From positions 9,309,701 to 9,373,700 of the forward strand of contig OZ026531.1 of the NCBI GenBank assembly GCA_964019695.1: a DNA stretch of 64,000 bases, read 5' to 3'. A program made the position numbers and the translations under genes. Each line of letters opens with the position of its first letter. Within the stretch, counting starts at the first letter, position 1. The notes beneath the pieces were generated by a model, which had not been told where the DNA came from, did no database searches, and was given only the letters and a program-made list of their open reading frames with translations. Source of the DNA: Loripinus fragilis (taxonomy: Eukaryota; Mollusca; Bivalvia; Lucinida; Lucinidae). This document shows positions 1 to 12,685 of this stretch, one piece after another.

Positions 1-60
1 GTTACATCAGAAATACAAGCTGGGCACTTTAAGATCAAACATTCGCCTTTAACTTTTCCC

Positions 61-231
61 TGCTAGCGGCGACTTTTGTCGTCTGCTTTTAACCTTTGCA
101 AACGGTTTGGAACCAGATCAGGACCGACAAATGGTCGGTCCTGATCTGGAGCCAACCCGTTTGACACTCTGATAGCGTTCCTGTTATATTGTTTTAAAAA
201 AGTCAGCAGACGACAACAAAAATACCCAGCA
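61..231. repeat. Palindromic MITE family A, copy 1
   Basis: The ends are inverted: TTTTGTCGTCTGCT near 74 and AGTCAGCAGACGACAACAAAA near 201-221. Inner arms also pair (AACGGTTTGG with CCAACCCGTTT; GATCAGGACCGAC with GTCGGTCCTGATC around 116-145), so the element folds back on itself. No coding capacity. The same GTCGTCTGCTGA-flanked design recurs at 4661, 7040 (partial), 15186 and 53650, and its end motif occurs alone near 15600, 15800, 37690 and 44350. Non-autonomous DNA transposon is inferred from structure and copy number. Confidence 0.75.
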
Positions 232-804
232 TGCAAAGTGTTAAAACGATAATTGCTGCAGAAGAGTTCCTCTGGGATACCTTGAATGAATATTTACATA
301 CCAGACACTTTTTTACTGTCATAAACAAATGAATCCAAACTTTTCATTCCTTTTTTCTGTATTTCTCATTTGTTTTGTTGTTTTGTTTTTTGTTGTTGTT
401 TTTTTCAAAATGGCATCAATGATTGCCACGCCAAAAAAACGTTCCCAAGTGTCTCTGAATCATGGAGTTCAGTTTTTATTGCTACGCAGGCTTGGCCCTA
501 GCATCTGCTGGTTACCACAAAAGAAAAATATTAGGTGTAACAGTCGTACCCAAAAATATTTGAAACTTTAGCATACCCTTCTTTCTGTACATTCACCTTA
601 TAGAAAGACCCTAAAATGACCCAACAAACAGTTCCAATTTAGTGGTGAACCCAAAAAGATATCCACACAATTTTCTTACCCACACGAATAAATCTTTTCT
701 GACAACCCAAACCCACTCACCCAAAACTCAGAAAAATGACCCCAAATCGAACAAGTCTGCGCATTGCCTGACTGTTCATGCACATCCTTACTCTGTGTAT
801 GCGA

Positions 805-870
805 ACAGTGAAGACTCTGGCGAAACTGTGTGTATGCGCAGGCTCTCCTGAGTCTTCGCTGCTCGCAAAT
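805..870. repeat. Fold-back element, family B copy 1
   Basis: The arms read GCGAACAGTGAAGACTC on the left and GAGTCTTCGCTGCTCGC on the right, giving an imperfect hairpin of about 65 bp. Similar GTGAAGAC-type arms occur at 3089-3162 and 17406-17516. Non-coding. Confidence 0.55.
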
Positions 871-1851
871 GCGATACGTTGTAGTTTTGTTTTTTCATTC
901 GTTTGATGTTATTAGTACAGACGCTAACAGTTGTTCATCCGTTTAAGATCACTTTCTCTCATCAGATCAGAATAAACAAATAGTTTTATATGTATTTGCT
1001 TAGCCGTACCGTGGAAAAATCCAAAGTGATAATATTAAAGCATCCCCCCCCCTCTATCTTGTATTCTTATAAATGTTATAATTAACCTTTTTTGCACAAG
1101 TGATTTTCCCCTCTGATTTGATACAACAAACTTGGGACGGTCCATTGTTTTTATCGAAGAAGAGTTATAGGTTATTTCCAAACTATGTATTTCTTTCTCT
1201 GGAAGTCACTTTGGTCTTGGAAAACCGTGAAGATCCTGATGAAATTCTGCATTTTATCAAAGTACGCATTTAGGAATCACTAGTGTACAAAAAGCAACGC
1301 AGTGCAAGTTTATTTGCATATCGGCAAATTGCTACAACATGACATACATCTTGATTAATTAGTTCATTGTACAAACCACATAACATGCATAGTAGCATCA
1401 GTAGACAGCAGAGTCAAACGGGGCGCGTAACCAATAGTAGTACGAGGGCCTCGTATTGGTGAAGTATTGCTAGGACACACACGCATGTTCTTGCGCATAT
1501 GTACTAGGGGCCTAGCCGGGGCATGCATATTTAAGCAACTTTCCTTGGCAGGTAAGAATAAGTTAATAACTATATATTTTTCAATTAAATCAAATCAAAT
1601 CAAATAAGCTTTATTTCACTTATTTCACTCAGTCCATTTACATGGCAACATGAGGCAAACACATGGTACATTATCGATTGAGGCGTGAATGTTTGACAGT
1701 CAATTGTATCCGTTTGTTGGGCGGAGTCGCAGGTTGCCACTCCGCGACAACAATGGACGGTGTGTTAATCAGGAGGGCAAGCACGAACTTCACATGATCA
1801 TAAATTTCGGACAGGTAAATACAAGCTATTTATCATCATTTACAGCTATCG

Positions 1852-2225
1852 TTAAAGCTGCATAGTCTGTAACTTTTGATCTTTTCATTTTAGAAATAAT
1901 GTTTCTATTTTTCAAGAACACAGTAAAGATACTAAAATTCATGTATACATTTTACCGTTTTCGTAATAATTAACAAATTATTAGTTCCAAAACAACAGCA
2001 TTTATGTTAAAAATTAACTGTCTAGAATTATTGGAGGGACGTAAATAATTACAAACAAGAGAAAAAACACCTGTTTTTATAAGATAATTCACTTTTCCAT
2101 GCAGTTTTCAGCTGTAGAAATTAGATTTATTGTGACAACATAATTTAATTCTACTTTTACAAATGCTTTAAAAAGAAAACATTTTTTTCGAAAAATGTTC
2201 ACAGTTACAGACTATGCAGCTTTAA
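1852..2225. mobile_element. TTAA-flanked MITE with 18-bp perfect TIRs
   Basis: The left end reads TTAA then AGCTGCATAGTCTGTAAC; the right end is its exact reverse complement followed by TTAA. The 366-bp AT-rich interior has no ORF. TTAA target duplication is characteristic of piggyBac-like (and Kolobok-like) transposases, so this is probably a non-autonomous passenger of one of them; the superfamily is inference. Confidence 0.75.
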
Positions 2226-2340
2226 GTGCAAGATCATGTGTATTTTTGAGGGGGATTCGATTTACTATTGGCCATTCAGTCGCCACAATGGATTATTTAT
2301 ATGAGAATGTCTAATAAAGGTATTTTGAACTGCTCGACAA

Positions 2341-2650
2341 GACTACCCCGTTGGCGGATCCAGAGGGGGGGGGACAGGGGATCCGGACCCCCCCCCCCCG
2401 CCTGAAAAATAACAGAAATACAGGGTTTCATAGCAATGCTGGTCCGGATCCTCTGAAAAATCACAAGGCTGCCAAGCCGGGATTCAATGTTGGGCCATCA
2501 TCGGCACGCCAGCTAAACGCCATTTAAATGGCGTTTCGCTGACGGGCCGATGTGGGCCTGCTTATGGTAGTATTTGGATCCTCCCTCCTCTCATCCTCTG
2601 TCTGACCTTTCTGGATCCGCGCAAGGTCCCTTTGCCGTCCGATTCAAACC
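2341..2650 (+). repeat. Palindromic family C, copy 1
   Basis: A central hairpin GCCATTTAAATGGC, flanked by CCAGCTAAACG / CGTTTCGCTGACGG, lies at about 2505-2555. It is surrounded by a GGATCCGGAC block, a poly-C/poly-G stretch near 2365-2402 and a terminal CTGGATCCGCGCA. The same order of motifs occurs in reverse at 61383-61645 and partly at 35760-35960; the terminus alone recurs near 15680. Three copies in one window show a dispersed family. Non-coding. Confidence 0.65.
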
Positions 2651-2789
2651 AGCCCTGCCGAGTTACTGTTTGACCAAACAAACTAAAGCGCTGTACAAAT
2701 ATGGTTTGTTATTGTGACTTTATATATGACATCATAATTATATGTATTGATGAACGTCAGAAAGTGAATTAATGATACTTAAACGCAAT

Positions 2790-2940
<151 letters not shown>

Positions 2941-3088
2941 TGATTTAAACTGCTAAACATGTCATGATTGTATTTGGTGCGAGGCACGGATAAACCGAAA
3001 TGCGGCATTGGCGGTTGATACTCCTTTTTTTACATTCAGTCGACTTGTATAATTACCATATAATTTTACATTGAGCCTTCTTATATTG

Positions 3089-3162
3089 GAGGAGTGAAGA
3101 CTCAGATGAAACGTACGCGTTGGCGGTGCCTTATTCGTGTCTTCACTGCTGCTATTATCGCA
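3089..3162. repeat. Fold-back element, family B copy 2
   Basis: AGGAGTGAAGACTCAG on the left and GTGTCTTCACTGCTGC on the right form an imperfect hairpin like that at 805-870. Non-coding. Confidence 0.45.
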
Positions 3163-3619
3163 GGTCTGTTGGTTTCGCAGGCTTATATTTGATAAGCCCG
3201 CGATTCAACAGGCATGCGTGATAGAAAGACCGGTCCCTTGTCAAGAGCCTTTTCGAAACGAAACAAAAGGCCCTTTGATAGGACTAATGTGAACAATAAA
3301 TGCACCTGTAGCATAAAAGAGCCCACCGCCAGGAAAATAGCAACAATTACGAGGCTCAGGCTGCGTTGGTGTTTAACTCAATGTTTACTAGTGTCTAACT
3401 TAATCAAACTGGATCCAAAACTGTTTGGCACTTCAGTGGTATTCATTCTACTAGAAGAAATTTGATAAGTATATTTTAAAAATGAGTGTACAGATTCAGT
3501 ACTATACCAGCGTCGTTATATTTATTACCTTTTCATCTCCAAAAGATAAAGACTCAGTTAGGAGTTTACCGTTTTGAGTGAGCATATATATGACTTATAC
3601 GACATGCTTAAGTATTACA

Positions 3620-3840
3620 ATATTTATTGCCTGAAAATAACAGATTTTCAAAAAAAAATTACTACCATTTTTGAGCGTAAAATTGTAAATATTTTTTTAC
3701 CCATCCGTTTTAACATAATTTTTTGCCGGATATTTTGAGTACCCACAACATATGATTTGGTTGAGAAATAAGAAAATATTTTGACGTTACGCACTTTAAG
3801 GCCTGATGTTAATGCGAGCCTGGCGAGACTGTGTGCATGC
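3620..3840 (-). repeat. Dispersed repeat family D, copy 1
   Basis: On the minus strand this matches 13735-13990 and part of 39000-39150. Shared blocks include TTATTTCTCAACCAAA, TGTGGGTA(C/T)TCAAA and GGGTAAGAAAATATTTA(C/T)A, followed by a short inverted block with TACGCTCAAAA. No protein coding was seen. Confidence 0.6.
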
Positions 3841-3886
3841 GAGTTATAAACATTCATTCATGAAAAGCTGAACCTTGAATTTTGAA

Positions 3887-4402
3887 TTAAGTTTCCTTTA
3901 TAGTTCCAAAAATGGTTTTAATAAAATTTGATAAAGATGATAGTATTTGTTTATTTCTGGAATTCATGAGTTGTTGGTACTTGAAAGTGTTTGGTCTGCT
4001 ATAATAATATGATTTTAAAAATCTCTTTCTTTTCTTCTTCAGCTTTTCACACGAAAACAGGTAATGGTTTTCATCACCAATATCGAGGTTACATAAATTA
4101 CATTTTCTATTATTATGTTCTATTCCATGCCATCTTCCCGTTTCCACTGGTAACCTGTGATTTCTTGTTCTAAAGCTGATAAGTGCGTGTAAACACTGAT
4201 TACTCAACTCAGAGGTCAGATAGTGTTCAAACTCGAACTTTTGCTTAAATATTTTGGAGTTTGTGTCGTTTTCGACTTTACTATACCATTCATTTAGGAA
4301 AATATCTTTTAATTTTTGCTTTATTGTTTTTGTTAGCCATAATTTATTTAAGAAGGTGTGGCTATCCCAAATGCCACTGTAGCCGGTGTTGTATAAATAC
4401 AA
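3887..4402 (-). pseudogene. Non-LTR retrotransposon (LINE) ORF2 C-terminal relic
   Basis: A 171-residue open frame with the sequence character of the tail of LINE ORF2, downstream of reverse transcriptase. It has a basic, lysine-rich region, a segment HRLPVETGRWHGI, and a Cys/His cluster CNLCNLDIGDENHYLFSC at about residues 102-119, which resembles the zinc-binding motif after the RT domain in CR1/jockey-type LINEs. No RT core is present, so this is a 5'-truncated copy as usual for LINEs. The ATG is simply the first methionine in the surviving frame. It may belong to the same family as the RT fragment at 12686-13078, but the two do not overlap in protein, so this is unproven. Confidence 0.75.
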
Positions 4403-4660
4403 AACTTAAACGCCGGCTCTCACCTATGTGCTGAAGCGGTAGTTTTGCTTTTACAAGAGAGGCAGGGCTTATCAATGGAATCTGACAACTGAGGAGTGTA
4501 AACACTAGCCATGTGCTTTAGCAATGGATAAGTAAATGTTTGACTAACCTGATACTCAGAAGCTCTGATTATAAATCCAAATTTATTTCACAAATGTATA
4601 TAAAACTGTTGTGTGTGTTTTTTTTCACTATATATTATTCTAATGAGTCTTAACCTGCCA

Positions 4661-4795
4661 GTCATGACTTTTGTCGTCTGCTCACCCATAAGCTTATGTT
4701 CTTAGGTAGCGAATATTGCAAACAATATGGATCCAGATCAGTCTGTCTCCTGAAGAGCAGTCTGATCAAGGTCATATATTGTTAGCTTTCAAAAA
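4661..4795. repeat. MITE family A, diverged copy
   Basis: GACTTTTGTCGTCTGCTC at the left is followed by GCAAACAATATGGATCCAGATCAG. The inverted GATCAAGGTCATATATTG lies on the right. It is more eroded than the copies at 61 and 15186, and the right terminal motif is lost. Confidence 0.5.
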
Positions 4796-4871
4796 AGGTC
4801 CAGTCTAAATTACACATTAATATCATTACACAGCACATAGTATGTTTCACCAAATATATTTGAAGAATAAA

Positions 4872-6459
4872 TTAATGGCGCCGTTGATTGAACATAGAAG
4901 TAATATACTTGTCCCAAATACTTTGACGATATCTGTATTTTGGTGCTTTGTAATTTTTCTTTCCTTTCTGACGGCGTGGAGCTTTTGACGTTCTTGGTTT
5001 CCAAACTGATGTAAATTCTCTGTCCACATTCTCATTCCAGTGGATAACAGCAAGTTGAGATCTCATGTTATATTGCATGTCGCTGAATGTGTCCTTTTAT
5101 CTTGAAAAATATTCATCACATTATTGAAACTCTCAACATATGATGTGTCTCTGGCAAGAACATAATCCTGTGGACTCTTATACATCACTGAGTTTTCAAT
5201 TGTCGTCTGCAACAATTTTTCAGCCTTTGGGTTAGTAATGACAACACGTGATGGTTCATAGTTTGGATCTATCTTGCACCTGGATGTTGGATGGCAATTT
5301 GAATGTTCATTTTTGTAATGGTTCACAGTGTTTGAGAGCTGACTTTGAAGTTTTTGAGGATTCTGTTCACAGTTTCTAAGTGCACATGCGTTGCAACTGG
5401 TTCTTCCTTATCCAAAAGCTGTTCTGACCAAGTGCTACCTTCTTTATATTTAGGTCCACTAGAAATTGATTTAAGAGCTTTTTTCATTGATTTTACACCA
5501 TGCCACGAATCATTTTGATTAAGTGTGTATCCAGAAGTTTTGACAAATTTGTTCACAGCCATATTTCTGCCATGTGTATGAACCTTGATAGTTGTGTTTT
5601 TAGCCTCAAAGTAACGATATATCTCGCTTGTTCCCTTCATTTCATGGCGTTGAGAAACAGCATCATCAGCTTTTGTTTCATGTTGACATTGTTACACTTT
5701 GTGTGTTTTTTCACCTATAGCAACCACACTGGTGTCTTTGGCATTTTTTCGCCAGCCATGCCTGGCATCGGTCATTATGTCAATTCCGTCAAGTTCTTCA
5801 TACATCCCTATTTCTGCCATAAGTGCATCCTCAATGGACTCCATATAAACATCATTCAAACTTTGTTTGTGACTTTCATGAAAAACTTTCCGTTTTTCTT
5901 TGGATATGCACCCAATTCCTCCTGTGTTAGAAAAACGCGTGTAGTGTACAGGTAACATTCCACTACAGACCAAAGCATGGCATATTCGATGGTTGACAAG
6001 GTATTCTTTATTTGGCAGATATGGCGATGACGACCAAATGTACGAGTGAGGATCCTCTTGGTTAATGCATTTGAATGTTGCAACAATAACATGACCTCTT
6101 CTGACTGACTTCTTTATTTTTGGGACCCCTTTACAATATCTAGAATGGTGATGCGTCAAGTCAACAATATTCTGCAATGACTTTGTTGTTGTAATAAAAA
6201 GATCCTGATTGGTTTCATTCACACGACTGGATTGGTACGATGAGGGCGCTTCTGGTATTGGTTCATCGTTCTTTTGGATCCAAAAATCGAGAACAGCATT
6301 TAATAAATCACTATTGGTAACATAACTATTTCTTATGTTTGTTAGGTGTCCTCTGACTGTTTGCAGCTTTACTTGGATAATCGCTTTTGCTCTTTCATCT
6401 CCTGGAAACTGAATCTTGAAGCAAGGTGTTCTTTGGGTACTACGATGCTGCTCCATCAA
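4872..6459 (-). pseudogene. DDE-type transposase-like pseudogene
   Basis: Reading leftwards from an ATG at 6459, a ~256-residue frame ends at a TAA (5692-5694). The same frame resumes to about 5323, shifts for 5063-5326 and shifts again for 4872-5078, so at least one nonsense change and two frameshifts disable it. The first block ends with the motif DARHGWRKNAKDTSVVAIG followed by THKV. A D-A-R-(H/D) box followed by a KNAKDT-like segment and then THKV recurs in multi-copy, transposase-like proteins of mollusc genomes (from memory). Later blocks keep YVESFNNVMNIFQDKR and HWNENVDREFTSVW. The superfamily is not certain: a Kolobok-like or other cut-and-paste DDE element is possible. No terminal inverted repeats were recognised. 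Dead copy; not a host gene. Confidence 0.6.
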
Positions 6460-7039
6460 ATAAGATTCCAGTGAATTTATCTATGCAATAATTTAGGTAT
6501 ATTACACTGCCATAAAACAATACACACTTGTAAAAGAAAGCTAGATTGGTGTGAAATGGTGATCATCAATGAGTGTGTGGCCAGTCGTTATCATTTTAAA
6601 CAAAAGGGGAACCTAGAAAACCTGTGCCTTTCAAATTCTATAAAATGTTTCTGTATACAAGAAACAAAGTCTGCTAATGAAATACATGCATGTTTCCTTA
6701 GGCAGCATTGAGTGTTTTAATTAGCTGCGTTGAGAAAACAAAATGTATGGTAAATTTAGAACTTGATCACCCTTGTTTATTATACACTCGTCCAGCTGAA
6801 ACAGACCGGTAATAAATTCCAAGGCTGTAACTGTATCTGAGAATTATCTTTCATTCATGACTAGTTTATTTACAAAGAGTCAGAAATGTTTGTAAGTTCA
6901 CAGTTGGAAGTAATTGCAGCTCATATGATTTTAACCTATAAAGTGCCTGCAAAATTCATCTAAAAGATGCTGTCTGCATAATTTGTCTGTTACATATTTT
7001 TACTAACATTATTTGACTTGTGTAAATATGGGGGCAAAC
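6460..7039. other. No recognisable feature
   Basis: AT-rich sequence between the transposase pseudogene and a partial family A element. No credible ORF, RNA gene or repeat structure was seen. Confidence 0.5.
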
Positions 7040-7141
7040 AGTGTGGACCAAGATCTGACTGATTCGACAGGAGCATTCTGATCCGAATCCACACTCATTT
7101 TTTAAGGGGTTTCTAAAACAAATCAGCAGACGACAAAAAGC
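7040..7141. repeat. MITE family A, partial right half
   Basis: GTGTGGACCAAGATCTGAC and the inverted GATCCGAATCCACAC flank a short core. AATCAGCAGACGACAAAAAG closes the right end. The left GTCGTCTGC terminus is missing. Confidence 0.5.
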
Positions 7142-8376
7142 AGACAACTTTTTTGTGATTGTAGTAATTTATTTATTTCAAGAAAATTATAGTGCCTGAA
7201 AAGGTTTTGATGTATGACCAATGCCAATGTTAAATCAATTTTGTTTCGGTCAGGGATTGACAGATGAATAGAAAATAATGCCAGAATCAGCTGATAATTT
7301 ACCCGCCATATGCCAGATTTCACAGCTTGTGCTGACTCACAGTCTGGCTTACCTCTAGTGGCTGATCAACAGGTTATGACCTCTAAGTAGGCGGAGTTTA
7401 TCTAACAGTGGTAAATTTGAATTTTGTAGCAATATTAATTTTTTTCCAGAAATGGTATTTCTGATCAAAATTGAAATCAGATTTTTTACATATGTCTATT
7501 GTGCATACCAAAGAACCTCTGTGCCAAATTTGAAGAAAAACTTTTGGGGCAGTATTGAAAAAATCATGAAAGTTTTCCCAGTGTTTAGCTGTTGAGAGGT
7601 TTGAATGCAATAGACAAGTAGACATTTTCTAAGAAACTCAGGCTTTTATACCCAGCCCCTGGTGTTTAAACCCAGACGTTTAAGTACATTTATGTCGGGG
7701 GCTGGCTGTTATGATAAACTTTCTGTGCTCTATATTTAGCTTAAACTATCTAGTTACAGCACTTAGTCTCTCGCTAGCAATACGTATACACTGAAGAATT
7801 GCAATATTTTGTCTCTCTTTTAAATTAATTGCGTGTCTTTAAACTGAAGTGACGTAAACTTTGAAGTTTGGTGGGAGAAGCAATAATTTTGCTAAATTGT
7901 GTGGAAGACTGTATTTGTGTATCAATAGAGCGTAGAAATTGAGGTATAAACAGTCTTGAACTGTAAGTGACTTTATAAATTATTATAAATTGTCTTGAAA
8001 ATACATGCATGTAGTCAGTTCTTTTGCAGTATTTTATAGAGAAAATAGAAATGTATGCGCATTCAGAATGGATTTTTTAGACCCTTCTAGAGTGATAGTT
8101 CACTTCAAAAGTATGTCCTGAGGAACCTTCAGATTATTTTACTTCATACTAAAAGCAGCCATATATGAGCAGCGACACGTGATTTCCAGCGCTGTGGTAT
8201 TTTGGCAAGTGTAGACTCAGACGGGCTATAACCATAGAAACTCCAAATGGTGTTCTGCTGGTGGCTTGACGCTCATAGAATATTAAAGCGACTAGCAGGT
8301 CGTGTGAAAGTGCGATCGTAATACTAGGGCAATTATTATCCGTAAACTCACAAATATCTTTGCTCGAGTTTCAGGC
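7142..8376. other. No recognisable gene
   Basis: Low-complexity AT-rich DNA. Short frames on either strand have no domain signature, no splice context and no repeat partner elsewhere in the window. Confidence 0.5.
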
Positions 8377-8594
8377 ATGGGGCGTTCAATAAATAACGAG
8401 AAAGACGGGAGCAGTAGAGGTGGCAGCCAGGCGACCAAAAACGTCCAAGGTCTACACACGATGATTGAACTTTCGCCAGATCAGTTAATAGAATGTGTTG
8501 TCGCCGCTACAACAAACAAATGCGACTGCAGGATCGGCGCATTCACTGGATCAACAGTGGTCTTTACAGTCGTCTGAGCTTTCTTCTTCTTCGG

Positions 8595-8860
8595 AGAATA
8601 ATTCTAATAACCAGACTTGGTTTGCAGAAGCCTTAAATCTGACATAGTGTGAGGGTTCTGTTATAATGCCAGCGACAGCTGCATGTCTCCCAGTACCTCT
8701 GGGGTTACATATTGATGCTGCTGCTAAGTCCAAAATCTGGTCAAATCAATTTGTAGATTTTAGCATTTATTTTCTTCACAAACGCCCCAATCTTTCCAAA
8801 TTCAATTTAAAAAAAAAGAAAAAAAAGAGGAAAATCCCGAGTAAGCAGTTTATATGCTGC
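8595..8860 (+). pseudogene. Possible DIRS-like retrotransposon gag fragment
   Basis: One plus frame reads a Ser/Asn-rich stretch, then PLGLHIDAAAKSKIWSNQ, then FVDF and, after a lysine run, KIPSKQF. The pattern of PLG-x-x-(I/V), a basic KxKIW and an (F/Y)VDF resembles the N-terminal gag-like protein of DIRS/tyrosine-recombinase retrotransposons in invertebrates. That comparison is from memory. A stop interrupts the frame before the PLG motif, and the A-rich tract at about 8809-8828 may be a slippage site. No RT, RNase H or recombinase follows. It could instead be a chance frame. Confidence 0.35.
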
Positions 8861-8889
8861 AGGATTTTGGTCATATATAAACAAGAAAT

Positions 8890-11229
8890 ATCTGAGATGT
8901 CTGGGGGAATATGCAGCTAGGCGTTATGATCAGCAGATGTTTTTTTCTAAAATGGCGACAGAGTACACGGTTACCATGGAACGTAATTAATTAAAGTTTA
9001 CATGCAAAGATAGTAGTGGCCAGGCTCGTGCAAAAGCTCCAATAGGTAGAACAGGTCCTGCGCACCAATAGAAACCTTATTTTTTAAATCGTAGCAAAGG
9101 GTTTTGCAACAATACGTATGTTTTGAGACATTATTGGGAGCAGTGTAAGGCAATTCATCTGAATAAAGTTTGTATGTTACCATGGTTACAGAACGAATCG
9201 AAGGTATCACAATACTAGTATAAAACCACATTGGTTCCTAAACCGCAGCTTAAAGCGCCTGCTCAAAGCAAGTGGCTTTTTGATTGTCCCTCAAATAAGA
9301 TGCCTTTGGCTAATATCCAATTATAGCTGGAATTTAATACCAGTACCAAGGTTATAGCTAACAGAAATATATATATTTATTTATTTTGTTATTGTTGTTG
9401 ACGGTTTTAATGGTTTTCAAATCCCAATTCATTTTAGAGGTTGCAGAAATCTGATATCTGCCCGGAAATTACCACATAAAAAGGGTTGTGCGTCCCCTTT
9501 TTATGAACATATTTCAAGATATTATAGTAATAAATATTCTGACAAAAAACGGAGCCTTCAGAAATAGAGAGTATCTACAATATTAGTAAACAGCTGAGTC
9601 TGTTCATGGGAACTAAATTAAATGGTAAACGCAGCAATTCTAACGTCCCCTAAGTCTAGGTTTAGTTAAAAAGGGGGCAAGCTGAAGTCTGAGTAATACA
9701 TCATTTATCGTTTCCTGAGTGGGTGGCTTTTTATGATTGCATTAAAACGGGTCATTATCGAAACACAGCTGACCAAACGTTTTTTTTTTGTTTTTTTTTT
9801 TTTGTTGTTGTTGTTGTTTTTGTCAAAAAAGCAATATTCTTCATTTGGAACAAATATTTGGGGTGAAAGGGGTAGTTCATATGTTGTATTATTTTTGTCA
9901 ATTGGTTCACAAAAAAGGTACCTTGTTTTAAAACACTAAACAATTTTTGTCCCTTTGACGAAAACCTGGTATTCTTTTAATAAAAGCATGCTAAGAAAGT
10001 GCAGCCCTGTTTTTCTTCAGATGTATTAGGTGCATGTATAGATTCATATACTTTTCTAATGGAAGCAAGAATGCCAGCGGACAAACTTTCGAAAAAAAGG
10101 CTGTGCCTTAACAGTTACAAATCGCGATCGAATGTTATTCTTGTAGAGATTCAGTCGCTTGTGGGGCTATTGAATTTTGCATGCTCCGTAGTTGTAGCTG
10201 GCAGGTGTTTTTTACTACGTCTTATCGAATTGACGAGGGGTTATAGAAAAACCCACCACTGAGTGATGGTCACAAATCTGTGATGGTCACAAATCTGCGA
10301 TGGCTGTGCAAATGTGGCTATGGTTCATTGAGTTAAATGCAAAAAGTTTCTTTCTTATTGACAGTTGGGATAATTTCATAACTATGAAGTTAAATTCGGA
10401 TGCAAGCAATATCTGATATGGTGGAACGTTTCACAAACACTCTGTCTAATGTCTTCCGTACTGGGCATTATATTGTTTTATGGTCATAGACTTGTTTCCA
10501 ATTGTTCTTGCGCTAGAAACTTTGGGACATTTGATTGCAAATAGTAAATGCATGGGCTTTATGTGGACAATGAAGCTGTGTCAGAGCTGACACATACGCA
10601 AAACATTAATGAAAAGCTTGCGACATTTAGATTATGTACTCTATTTATATTTAGCATTATATTCTTTTTAATGTCAAACAGCTGTATAAGAGAGGACAAA
10701 CGATGTATTAGGAAGCTTTATTTTGCACATGCACTGAGAGGCTTTCTTTGTTCGTTATTTTTTGCATGCAAAGGGCGTCGATAAGCATTACGTTATGGGC
10801 ATAGAATCAGGAATCCAACAGCTTATATTGATATACGTCTTTTAAGGTCTGTCTATAAAAGTGGCAGAAAGGGAATTACAAGACTTCCCGTAACCGAAAC
10901 CTTTTGCGAATAGGGGAGATCACTGCTTACGGATAACTAACCAGAAAGATTAACAGTTACATGTTCGTAACAAATAGAACTTGTGAGATAAGGATGCATT
11001 AATCACATAGGGTAAGAAACCATATAAATTGCTCAAATGCAAACACAAGCAGGTTTGTCCAGTATCTGCTTTATTTTCCTTTTTGTCTGTAAAATGCAAC
11101 AAGTCTAGGTCTTTAATTTGTTAGCCACCAGACAAGGCGGTAAGATGCTTTTGTTATGTAAGGTTTTGAAGGGGCTGTTGGTTCACATTCTTTAGAGTAA
11201 GGTTTGCAACACAAGCCTCTGTTCTTGGT
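8890..11229. other. No recognisable gene
   Basis: Mostly AT-rich with a long poly-T run at about 9780-9820. Frames at 9733, 9999 and 10548 have no domain features. The triplet GGTCACAAATCTG(T/C)GATGG is duplicated near 10266-10300. Confidence 0.5.
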
Positions 11230-11540
11230 TACTCAGAATTGGAAACATAGCGCATGGGTAGATGGGGATTGAATTCCGTATAATTACATTTGAATAAGTT
11301 CAACGAAAAAACATTACGTACAGCAATTTACACCTCTATGTAATACAGCGCATGGGTAGATGGGGATCGAACTCCGTATATAAGGATAAGATTATGATAA
11401 ATTAACAAACAAAAAAAAAAATATTGCCGTGCAGCAATTCATAGCTCTACGTAAAACAGCGCATAAATAGACTGGGATCGAATTCTGTATATAAGATCTA
11501 CATTCTGATAAGTAAAACTGTGCCGTGCAGTAATTTACAG
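11230..11540 (+). repeat. Three degenerate ~105-bp tandem units
   Basis: The block CAGCGCAT(G/A), then AGA(T/C)GGGGAT(T/C)GAA(T/C)TC and CCGTATA, recurs at about 11249, 11345 and 11457. Each is followed by a CAGCAATT(T/C)A(C/T)A block near 11319, 11431 and 11528. Only short AT-rich stretches and an A-run break the period. Non-coding. Confidence 0.75.
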
Positions 11541-11659
11541 CTCAATGTTTTCCTAGTTTCTTTTAAAAGATCCCCATTATTCTTAGCTGTGAATTACATT
11601 GTATATGGTGTCATACTGAATGAACAGTCGAGACAATGTAGATTAAGTAAATCGGTAGT

Positions 11660-11960
11660 GTTAAGCTATCTGTAATGGTGCAGGGCGCCTTACAGTTTGT
11701 CGGATATGAACCATGTATAACCGCTATGTATGATGCAGGGCATCTGCACAGTGTAAGGTATTTTTAACACTTTTATTTGTGTCCATGGTAACGGTCGCCT
11801 ATTTCATAAGGAGAATTAATATCTGTAACATTATCATGTAGCTGTGAGCTATGATGCAGGGCATCTAACTGCTGATAAAATGTTAGTTTTTAAATTTTAT
11901 AACAATGTTTACGTATTTTCAGCTTTGATGTAGGACATCTCGCTGTTGATACCGTGCATG
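11660..11960 (+). repeat. Four spaced copies of a GATG(C/T)AGG(G/A)CATCT motif
   Basis: The motif appears near 11677 (as GGTGCAGGGCGCC), 11731, 11853 and 11929, roughly 55-120 bp apart and embedded in otherwise different AT-rich DNA. It looks like a decayed tandem array. Non-coding. Confidence 0.5.
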
Positions 11961-12640
11961 CATAAATTAGAGTCTATACTTTACTTTCGTACATAATATG
12001 CATGTTGGGTACGTTTTGTTTTGTTTTATATGCGTGTAACGCTAATCAATTAGTACTGCAAAAATATACAAATAGAGTTATGCAGTTACATTGTACTTAG
12101 GAACACTAGGTATATGTTTGGTAAACTAAAAGAATATAAATCATAGTCGAGAAAGAATAACTGCGTCTTATCCTTTCTCATGGTTAGTGGCTATAATTAT
12201 TTCACATGGTATGTATATAAGAAGCATGACATGATGAGGTGTGTGCAGTTATTGATGGTCTGCGGCATGTGTGGGGGTGATATTAATGATAACAACTTTC
12301 TCCCTGTGGACATAAAAGTTGTACTTTTCTCCCTCACCCATGCTGGTTTAATTTTGACTTGGTTCGTTAACTTTAAAATCAATATGTATTATGCTTTATT
12401 ACATAAATTGTTATGTATGTAGTAAGTAATCATCATATCTTGTGAATGTATTACAGCCAAACTCGTCGTTAATTTAACGGCCATTTCAACATACATAATG
12501 CTTGTTATTTCTGCCTGCAACCCGACATAAATAGTTTTAATGTTGTGGATCCAATGGAAATACAAAGATCTGCTATTAATTTGGCAATTTATATAGAAGC
12601 TTTTGATTGCAGAATATACTAGAGTTGAGAGGGTCCCAAA
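11960..12640. other. No recognisable gene
   Basis: An 80-codon plus frame at 12180 and an antisense 61-codon frame have no domain or codon pattern supporting a gene. Confidence 0.5.
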
Positions 12641-12685
12641 ATTTTCAGGGCAGTTTAGTTTCCCCCATTACGATATTATTCTAGA

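Noticed and set aside
5500..5955. 151-codon plus-strand frame with hydrophobic stretches
   Set aside because: It is the antisense shadow of the transposase pseudogene on the minus strand.
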